From Emiliania huxleyi CCMP1516 (Eukaryota; Haptophyta; Isochrysidales; Noelaerhabdaceae): 22,112 nt of DNA. A model generated the notes under the pieces. The model saw only the letters and a list, made by a program, of their open reading frames with translations. It had not been told where the DNA came from and made no database searches. The DNA lies in assembly GCF_000372725.1 (NCBI RefSeq), contig NW_005199626.1, positions 96,499-118,610 on the forward strand. Reading direction: 5' to 3'. The position numbers and the translations under genes were made by a program. Every line of letters starts with the position of its first letter. The stretch's first letter is position 1. Shown here piece after piece: positions 1 through 7,081 of this stretch.

Positions 1-290
1 AAATTTTCCCCCGATAAAAAGAAAAAATTCCAAAAAGGCCCCGGCGTGCCCCCCCCCAAGGGGGTGGTTCTTAAACCCAAGGGTTTTGCCCCCTTCCGGG
101 GCCCCCCCCCCCCCGGGGTTGGAGCGGGAACCCCCCCCCCCCCCTTTTTTCCCCCCTTCCCCCCTTTTTCCCTTCCCTATTTCCCTTCCTCCCAGCCCCC
201 TTACCCACCTTTTTTCCCCCCCCCCTCCCCCGTTTCCATGGGGGGCCCAAAGGGGCCCCCCCCCCCCCCCCCCGCTTGGGCGTGTGCCAG
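1..290. other. Low-quality homopolymer-rich contig end
   Basis: This stretch consists of runs of C, T, A and G of 4 to about 17 bases in stair-step order, unlike the complex GC-rich sequence that follows. The pattern is typical of poorly called read ends. Open frames crossing it (Pro-rich on one strand, Gly-rich on the other) are products of the homopolymers. I would not trust any gene end placed here. Confidence 0.7.
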
Positions 291-3200
291 GGGCGCCTGT
301 GCGGCCAAAAGAAGCCCTGGATCGGGCCCCTCACTGCCAGCGGCGGCCACACACAGGGCGAGCAGGCTGGCGAAAGCCGCAGGCTTGAGGCGCGCGGCGA
401 GGCGCGCGTCGCCGCTGAGCCGCTGCGGCCTGCCGCCGCCGCCGCCCTGCTTGGAGCCGGCCGGCTTCGGCGCTGGGAGCGCGGGCGCGGGCGGCGAGGG
501 CGGTATCGAGGCGCAGTGTGCAAGCGAGGCTTCCTCGGAGGCGGGGCCGCCCCAAGCGGCGGCGGTGGCGGCGGGGGCTGCGGCGGCGGCGCCCGCGTCC
601 TCCACAGCAGCGGCGGCGGCGGCGTCCTCCGCCTCGTCGGCGGCGGCGGCGTCCTCGCTACTAAAGTGTACGAGGTAGCAGCCCGCAATGCTCGTCTCCA
701 CGGCCTTGGCCGCGAGGATGCGCCCGTTGAAGCGGGTGCGCGACCTCGCCTGCCCGTGCGTCGCCATGTCGAGCAGGTCGTGCGCCTAATTAATAATTAA
801 TCGTTATTAATAGTTATGGTTAATTAATAGAGTCGCCATGTCGAGCAGGTCGTGCGCCTAATTAATAATTAATCGTTATTAATAGTTATGGTTAATTAAT
901 AGAGTCGCCATGTCGAGCAGGTCGTGCGCCTAATTAATAATTAATCGTTATTAATAGTTATGGTTAATTAATAGAGTCGCCATGTCGAGCAGGTCGTGCG
1001 CCTAATTAAGAATTAATCGTTATTAATAGTTATGGTTAATTAATAGAGTCGCCATGTCGAGCAGGTCGTGCGCCGCGGCGTCGCCAATGGAGGGGAGGAT
1101 CACCAGGCTGAAGAGCTTGTCCGCCAGGGCGGCGAGGGACGCCGAGTCGTCGAGCAAGCTGCCGCCGCCACCCGGCGGGCGGCCCGCCTCCGCCTGCGCA
1201 AGGTAGCGGGGGGCTCGGCCACCCTCGTCGCTAAGCCGGTAGGGTTTGGGTACCCCACTCCTAGGGTACCCTACCGACCCAGTACCCGAATCTAGAGGTG
1301 CAGGGCGGTAGGAGCCAGGGGCGGCACTCGTGTAGCAAGGCCCGTGGGGGGCACTCGCCACAGGGCCGCAGTGTGAGCCCCAGGCTGTGTGTGGGCACAG
1401 CGGTGTGGAGCAGAGGAGTGTGGAGCACGACATGCACGTGGACATGTCATGGACATGTCATGGACATGTTGTGCATGTGACGGAGTGGGAGGGCTCCTGC
1501 CGGGCTACTCTCACCTCCAGCACCACGTCCCGCGCGCCCGGGAACCAGTCGCACCACGCGTCGACCAGCCGGCGCGAGACGCGCTCGAACTTTGGCCGGA
1601 CCGGCCCCTCCTCGAGGCCGTGCAGGGTGACGAGGGCGATCGCCTGGCGCAGGGGGGGACCGACCCGCCGCTCGGGATGCGCTGGGCGGCTGGAGTCGGC
1701 GGTGGAGGTGCGCCTGCTGCGCCAGCCCCGCCCCCAGCGTCGCTGTGGGGCACGCTACGCCCCCCGCCCCTCTCGCTGTGTGCGAGGAGGGTGCCCGTCC
1801 CAGGCTGGCCGCCTCCAACGAGAGGACGCCGGTACCTCGGCTGCATCTCGCTCTATCTCGGCTGTATCTTGCTCGATCTCGGCTGCATCTCCATCTCGGC
1901 GACCGCCTCCGACGAGAGGGCGTCGAAGCACGACTCGAGCGTGTCTAGAGAGAGCGACTGCCCCACCCACGGCTCGAGGACGCTGGACGCCACCTCGCTC
2001 ATCAGGTCGCTCATTAGCAGCGCGCCCTCAGAAGCAACGCCCTCAGAAGCAACGCCCTCAGAAGCAACGCCCTCAGAAGCAACGCCCTCAGAAGCAACGC
2101 CCTCAGAAGCAACGCCCGCAGAAGCAACGCCCGCAGAAGCAACGCCCGCAGAAGCGAGGCCGGGGGGGACGGGCGAGGCCGCGAGCGGGCCGACGGCGGG
2201 GGTGCCTGCCCCTCCCGCCAGAGACGCGCTGGCTCGCTGGCTGGGAGGAGGAAGGTGCGCGCACTGCACGGCGGGATGTCCCGGCGGCGGGTGCGCGCCT
2301 GCAGAGGGAAGGGGGGAGGGGATTCGGGTGCTGGGTCGGTAGGGTGCGCGCCTGCAGAGGGAAGGGGGAGGGGATTCGGGTGCTGGGTCGGTAGGGTGCG
2401 CGCGTGCAGGGGAAGGGGGGAGGGGATTCGGGTGCTGGGTCGGTAGGGTGCGCGCGTGCAGGGGAAGGGGGGAGGGGATTCGGGTGCTGGGTCGGTAGGG
2501 TGCGCGCGTGCAGGGGGAGGGGGAGGGGGCTGCTCGTGCGATGCCTTGGGGCGGGGACGCGGGGGGTGCAGCCGGGGGATGCAACCGGGGGAGGCGGCCG
2601 GGCACCCGGGAATGCGTGTGTTGGCCCCCCCTCGCGGTCGGTCGGTGGGCGAGTCGGAGAGAGTGAGTGTCCATGTCCGTGGTCCCCCCCCCTTCTAGAG
2701 GGGCGTTGCGTCGAGTGCCAAGCATGGCGACCACCGGCCAGGCATGCCGACGCTCTCGCAGCGCGTGCGCGTGTGCGTGTGCTTAGTCTCGCCCATGCCC
2801 ACATGCCTCTGGCTGTCCCGACGCTGTCGTTCGGAGGCGGTGCCTTGCACATCTGCGCTGCACATCTAGCACCTCTAGGCTGACGCACCGAGGGGGTGAG
2901 GGCCGACCCGGGCGGGGACGGCGTGGAGCGCGTACGAGGGCGGCAGCGGGAGGAGCTCGACGGAGGAAGTCCAGCTCCGCCTGACGAGGTCACGCGAGGT
3001 CACACGAGATTGGCCGAGATTGGTCGACGGAGCAGGCCCAGCTCTGCCCGTCGGGGGAGAGGCTCATGCGGGAGAGGAGCTGGCAGGGGCGGTAGTCGTG
3101 GTAGCAGCGGTCATACAGCCGGAGCGGTACCGGCAACCTACGTGCTGAGTCCGCCAGCCTCGGGGCGGGAGATATGGGGAGATATGGGGAGATATGGGCA

Positions 3201-5223
3201 GCCTACGTGCTGAGTCCGCCAGCCTCGGGGCGGGAGCACGGTGTCGTGCAGAGTCTTCAGAGCAGCGCGTGAGTACGAGCGACACAGACACAGTGAGTAC
3301 AGCGGAGTACGGCCGAGTACGGCTGAGTGCGTGTCCTCTCGAGCGTGGTTGTTGGAGTGCGAGAGTGCGGGCTCCGCTTCTAGGGCCGGCAGCTGCAGCG
3401 AGTACTCGGTGCCGGGCGCGAGGAGGGGGATGGAGACGAGCAGCTGCAGCGCGAGCGGCCGGTCCTGCGGGGGAGAGAGTCCGAGAAGAGGCTCCGAGAA
3501 GGGCTCAGGGCGTACGCTCGTTGGGCCGGACACGCTCTCCTCGGCGAGCAGCCGCCACCAAGTCTTGCTGCCCGGCGGATCTCGGCGGATCTCGGCGGAT
3601 CTAGGCGGATCTCGGCGGCATCTCGGCGGATCTCGGCGGATCTCGGTCCTCCGGGTGCAGCGCGCGCTCGAGCGGGCAGGGCGAGGCGCTGCTCTCGATG
3701 GAGGCGAGCGTCTCGCTCATCGGCAGGATGGCGCTCTCCCACGCAAAGTTGGAGCGCAGGTGCGGCGTGCCTGCGGGCGAGATGCGGGGAGATGTGGGAG
3801 GTGTGGGGAGGTGTGGGGAGATGCGGGGAGATGTGGGGAGATGTGGGGAGATGTGGGGAGGTGTGGGGAGATATGGATCGCAGGTGCGGTTGCCTGCGTG
3901 TGGTGAACACGCCAGCCTCGGGGCGGGAGGGACGTCTCGTGCAGAGTCCTCAAGAGCAGCGCGTGAGCACGAGGGGGGTGCGAGTGCAGTGAGGACAGCA
4001 GAGAGCGGCCGCACGACGGCGGAGTGCGTGTCCTCTCGAGCGCTGGCTGGAGTACAGAAACGCGTCCTCCGCTGCTAGGGGCGGCGCGCCGTCCCGCAAG
4101 TGCCGCACGTGCACGTACCCCGCCGAGCAGTGGAGCATCGCCTGCGCATCGCCCGGCAGCTCGAGCGGTCCTGCCGCCCCCTGCAGGACGGGGCGTCGAG
4201 AAGGCTCAGGCAAGGTGGCGGGGAGGGAGAGGCAGCTCGACCGACACCTGCAAACCCTGCTGTGTCTTGGTCGAGCACCCGCTAGAGAGGGGTGGCGGGA
4301 TGTGCGTAGGAAGAGGACCAAGAGCTCGCTTCGACTCACACACTCGGGGGAGCTATGCTGGACCCCGGTACCGCACCGCCTACCCCGCACCTGCCCCGCC
4401 GCGGGCATGGAGAGGACGTGCCGGAGCGGCACACCCAGCGCACTGCACGCGCGGAGGACGCCTGCAAGCGCGGTCGAGCTCGGCTTGCCGCGAGCACTGC
4501 ATCTCGGCCTCGGCCGCATCTCTCCTCTGTCTCGGCCGCATCTCTCCTCTGTCTCGGCCCATCTCTCCTCTGTCTCGGCTCTACCCTCGGCGGTCATCTC
4601 GGCTGCATCTCGCCGCTCATCGCGTCGAACGAGTTGCGGCTCCGCGCGACCGCCGCGTTGAAGCGCAGCATGAACACCAGCGAGTCCGGCGCCTGTAGGA
4701 AGGCTCCCGAAAGGGTGTTCAAGGCTCGTCGCCGTCGAAGCCGCATGCGAGCCAGCGGCGCCGGCGAGCCCTCTCCGTCTGGCCGGAGCACGAAGCTGCG
4801 GAGGAACGCGATGGACTGCTCGATCTCCCCGCCCGGCGCGTCCGCGACCTCCGCGCAGACTGCACCGACCGCGACCTCCGCGCCGATTGCGCCGACCGCG
4901 CCGCCGCCGCCGCCAGCCCTGTGCTGCATCAGTGGCGGATGCGCCGCCGCCGCCGCCAACGCCGCCGCGCACTCTTGCGAGGCGCTGATGTGGCACGTGG
5001 GTTGGCCGCCAATGTAGCTGTGTATGGTGTGCCCGCCCACGGCAGCGACGCTGCTCGCGCCCACGTGACCCACCGTCCTCCTCCCCTGCTTGATGGGCAC
5101 CGCCTGCTCGCACCGCAGGCCAATTCGCGCGCACCTCGTGCATTTCTTGCCGCTCCGCGGGTCAAAGTCGCACTTGGTCTTGGAATTCTTGCAGGCGACG
5201 CAGGATCGCGGCGGCGGCGGCAT
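291..5223 (-). CDS. Zn(2)Cys(6) binuclear-cluster (fungal-type) regulator, multi-exon, 3' end lost
   Basis: Probable nuclear DNA-binding protein. Exon 1 starts at the ATG at 5223 and encodes RSCVACKNSKTKC followed by KKCTRCARIGLRC, giving Cys8, 11, 18, 28, 31 and 38 in the pattern CX2CX6CX9CX2CX6C, with a basic QGRR after it: a Gal4-type zinc cluster. Exons that fit by splice sites and phase, read down the minus strand: 4614-5223, 4391-4461, 4090-4180, 3662-3770, 3534-3567, 3406-3464, 3048-3137, 2889-2980 (3' edge unsure), about 2260-1904, 1515-1643, and 1193 onward. The last is interrupted by the 72-bp array and resumes at about 786 with HGQARSRTRFNGRILAAKAV, then an Ala-rich tail that runs into bad sequence. 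Donors at 4613, 4089, 3661 and 3047 are GC; the others are GT. The segments after the zinc cluster (e.g. LRSNFAWESAILPMSETLAS, LVTLHGLEEGPVRPKFERVS) match no domain I know. The zinc cluster is secure; the exon chain is inferred and the target genes are unknown. Confidence 0.72.
761..1074. repeat. 72-bp tandem repeat, exon piece plus AT-rich intron-like piece
   Basis: Four full 72-bp copies start at 761, 833, 905 and 977, with a 26-bp partial fifth at 1049-1074. Copies are identical by eye except for one base in the fourth. Each copy joins a GC-rich piece coding on the minus strand for AHDLLDM to a roughly 46-bp stretch made almost only of A and T. On the minus strand the AT-rich part can be read as a 51-base intron (GCGACTC ... 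TTAATTAG). The array sits inside the last recognised exon of the Zn(2)Cys(6) gene. Confidence 0.9.
1434..1471. repeat. Short GACATGTCAT tandem repeat
   Basis: About three copies of a 12-base unit (TGGACATGTCA) lie in the intron between the exons ending at 1515 and starting at 1193. A related GACATGTCG/GACGTGTC series lies near 21975-22025, upstream of the last gene, so the motif is shared between introns. Confidence 0.7.
2025..2159 (-). repeat. 15-bp coding minisatellite, nine units
   Basis: Nine perfect-length 15-bp units: six contain CCCTCAGAAGCAACG, then three carry CCCGCA instead. On the minus strand they stay in frame with the adjoining exon (ALLMSDLMSEVASS...) and encode five-residue repeats, three of AGVAS type then six of EGVAS type. 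The unit length keeps the frame, so copy number could vary without disrupting the protein. Confidence 0.85.
2291..2545. repeat. 52-bp minisatellite, five copies
   Basis: Units begin at 2291, 2344, 2396, 2448 and 2500 (spacing 53, 52, 52, 52). The core includes GATTCGGGTGCTGGGTCGGT and a GTGCGCGYCTGCAG-type start. The array lies in the large intron between the exons at 2889-2980 and about 1904-2260 of the Zn(2)Cys(6) gene. Short reading frames across it are repeat artefacts. Confidence 0.88.
3138..4089. repeat. Paralogous intron sequence and simple repeats in introns of the Zn(2)Cys(6) gene
   Basis: Two introns share about 170 bp of related sequence (roughly 3210-3390 and 3910-4085), including GCCAGCCTCGGGGCGGGA, GAGCAGCGCGTGAG and GAGTGCGTGTCCTCTCGAGC. 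GCCAGCCTCGGGGCGGGA occurs a third time at about 3154. Around them are short tandem repeats: GGGGAGATAT at about 3171-3197, CGGATCTCGG at about 3580-3650, and GGGGAGATGT/GGGGAGGTGT at about 3785-3875. None has coding character. Confidence 0.75.
4517..4580. repeat. 22-bp tandem repeat in intron 1 of the Zn(2)Cys(6) gene
   Basis: Three copies of CATCTCTCCTCTGTCTCGGC start at 4517, 4539 and 4560, between exon 1 (ends 4614) and exon 2 (starts 4461). Confidence 0.8.
4614..5223 (-). CDS. Exon 1 of the Zn(2)Cys(6) gene (zinc cluster)
   Basis: This 610-base exon runs from ATG (5223) to donor AGCG|GCGAGATG. It carries the six-Cys cluster at residues 8-38, then a Gly/Ala/Val stretch (about 95-135) and a region with IEQSIAFLRSFVLRP and FLQAPDSLVFMLRFNAAVAR that looks helical. 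An in-frame GTG lies 54 bases upstream, but ATG is preferred for a eukaryotic gene. The single base left at the exon end completes a Gly codon with exon 2 (acceptor TTGCAG at 4462-4467), which supports the unusual GC donor. Confidence 0.75.
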
Positions 5224-6494
5224 GCGCGTTTCCTTGGCCCACAACGGATTCAGAGCAGCACTATTGGGGTCGGCCACAACCCACAGCGAGCGAGTTCTTT
5301 ACCAAGAGAAGGGAGAAAAAAAGAATTTTACAAGCCCGCCCTCGCACAACACTGGGCACGGGACTGGCGCGCACTGGCACTAACACAGGTACACCACTGG
5401 AGCCGCCTAAGCGACTCCCGCGAGGACGGCGAGGCACTTAGCTGAGAAAAAAAGAACAGCGAAGTTCTGACACCGGCGTGGTCGTCGCGCGACGGCGAAG
5501 ACGGGGCAGGCAAAAAAATCGCGGCGCGGCCGTCGGTTGGGCGCCTGGTAAAACGGCCGCACTTGAACATGGGGCACGGTAATGGATGGGATAGGTAGTG
5601 GTAGAGTGGTTTAGACTTAAAGTGGTCCGAAGGAATCAAGGCAGGGCAGTGAGCTCGCAGGCTGCTTAGTCGCCGTCGCCGCGTGTCGAGTCAGGACAGA
5701 GGACACGCCCGGCGGGTATATGTGGCTGAATGAGGTGCAGTGTTCCCGTGTCGGGAGTCGTGGTTGACACTCTAGAGTTGACGGGGTCTAGAGTTGACGG
5801 TTGCAACTGGGTGTGCGCGAGCGGCGCCCACCTACAGTAGCGGGGGACATGGAGATGGCTCCTGACCAACCGAGGTTCATGGACGAGACCGTGGTCGTGG
5901 AGAGCAAGGCCGTAGCCATTCGCGCCAGACGTGCTACCGTACACCAGAGGGGAAGCGCGCCAAGGCATGTTGTCGCCGCGACGCGGTCAAGGCTTCGGAG
6001 GGCTGGTCCCACAGGCAGAAGGAGAATCGGTTGGGAGATTGATTGGGACTCTTGCGCGAATGCATGGACAAGGCCCAGTTGCAACCCTAGTTTCGCACTG
6101 TGCTGTGACCACGCTGCTGGTTGGCGTCGGTTGCGCAGCACCCCGTCCCCATCCAGGTTGTTGGTTGCTGCCCAGGTCCCGCACTATGTAGTGCAATGCC
6201 CCGTTCTCTGGTCATGCTTGAGCCTCTTGGCGGCCAGCAACTCCCCCTTGGTGTCGGGTCGCGCGACCTTTTTGCCGACCTCCGAGCCCAGATAGCGCAC
6301 CGTGATCCTTGAGCAAGAGTCACTCCTCGTCTCTCGCAATGTTGTTGTGACGGTTGAATTTTTGCCGATTTCTGTAAGCGTCCATTTTTGAATAGGTTTG
6401 GAAACCACCGAGGGGTACGATTCCACATAATTCATCCGACGGAAACGTGGCGATGGCACCTGGTAGGTGGACAAAAGTATGCGTTTTTCGGCCT

Positions 6495-6552
6495 CCCCTC
6501 CCTAACATTAGCCGGCCAAAATGTGCTCCTACCGGCTAATATTAGGGAGGGG
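6495..6552. repeat. Long near-perfect hairpin (21-bp arms)
   Basis: The arm CCCCTCCCTAACATTAGCCGG (6495-6515) is the reverse complement of 6532-6552 except for one position, around a 16-base loop. The single C/A mismatch would become a G-U wobble in RNA copied from the other strand. Weaker inverted similarity continues outward: GTAGGTGGACAAAA near 6462-6476 against TTTTGGACAATCCACCTAC near 6600-6620. It could be the core of a foldback or MITE-like element, or a hairpin RNA. Confidence 0.75.
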
Positions 6553-6645
6553 GCGGCGGTCGGGTGTCAGACCTAGCGCTAGGCGTGCGAGGCTGACGTA
6601 TTTTGGACAATCCACCTACTGGCTGAAAACCCGCGCATCCGGCCG

Positions 6646-6720
6646 GTTGTGCGACCGAGGTCGCCGATTGTACGACCGAGGTCGCAGAGCCTTGGCGACG
6701 CGACGCGCACGTCGCCAAGG
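6646..6720. repeat. Direct repeat followed by an 11-bp perfect hairpin
   Basis: Two near-identical 21-bp units containing CGACCGAGGTCGC lie side by side (about 6646-6685). Directly after them CCTTGGCGACG (6690-6700) pairs perfectly with CGTCGCCAAGG (6710-6720) across a 9-base loop. No gene is recognised around them. Confidence 0.7.
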
Positions 6721-7081
6721 AGTTGGTAAAATGTCCGAGGTTTTTTTAGATCATGATGATTCATGTGCATTTGCATGTCCAAGCTCCAACTGCGTGTTGA
6801 GTGTTGTGTGGTGTGGGTCCACATCAAGTCACAAAGTGTCACATCTCTCAGTGCCCCAGTGTCCGAATGTTACACCCATCGAACCACATCGCTCATGCGC
6901 TCTCACTCACGCACAACACCACACCCCAAACGTACATGAAATCAATGCGGTGCCAGCCAAAGTTGTGCAAAGTCACGGCCAGACGGGGTCAGCACGGTAG
7001 TCGCCCGCTAGTGCTTGGTTCTTCTGCGCCGCTTCTCGGGGGCGAGACTGCGCGGCGGCGGCGGCGCGCCGAGCCTCCTCC

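Larger units (their letters stand above)
5224..7081. other. Intergenic region without a supported gene
   Basis: This 1.86-kb stretch lies between the start of the Zn(2)Cys(6) gene and the end of the ABCG gene, both on the minus strand, so it should hold the promoter of the former. It is less GC-rich and lacks the codon pattern of the neighbouring exons. It holds a 14-bp direct repeat TCTAGAGTTGACGG (5771-5784 and 5787-5800), two hairpins (6495-6552, 6690-6720) and a 21-bp direct repeat (about 6646-6685). Several open frames of 60-170 codons exist on both strands; none resembles a known family. Confidence 0.55.

Noticed and set aside
46..688. Overlapping Pro-rich (plus) and Pro/Arg-rich (minus) ORFs
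   Set aside because: They arise from homopolymer runs in low-quality sequence and GCC/GGC repeats; only the minus frame continuing the zinc-cluster gene above about 300 has real character.
1387..2394. Long plus-strand ORFs (335 and 317 codons) with QKQRP and ATPSE repeats
   Set aside because: They are the complementary reading of minus-strand exons and of the 15-bp and 52-bp repeats; splice sites and residue patterns support the minus strand.
3950..5143. 397-codon minus ORF overlapping exon 1 of the zinc-cluster gene
   Set aside because: It crosses several exons in mixed frames and runs through introns; only short pieces (e.g. LRACSALGVPLRHVLSMP) are coding.
5801..6474. Open frames of up to 164 codons on both strands, one with VRYLGSEVGKKVARPDTKGE
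   Set aside because: No family motif, no supported start or splice pattern, several overlap each other; not enough to call a gene.
6532..6546. TAATATTA in the hairpin, like a circular ssDNA virus origin
   Set aside because: The motif lies in the stem instead of the loop, the ninth base differs, and no Rep gene is present.
6870..6900. GGTTCGATG-like B-box on the minus strand suggesting a tRNA
   Set aside because: No A-box, no acceptor stem pairing and no cloverleaf could be built around it.
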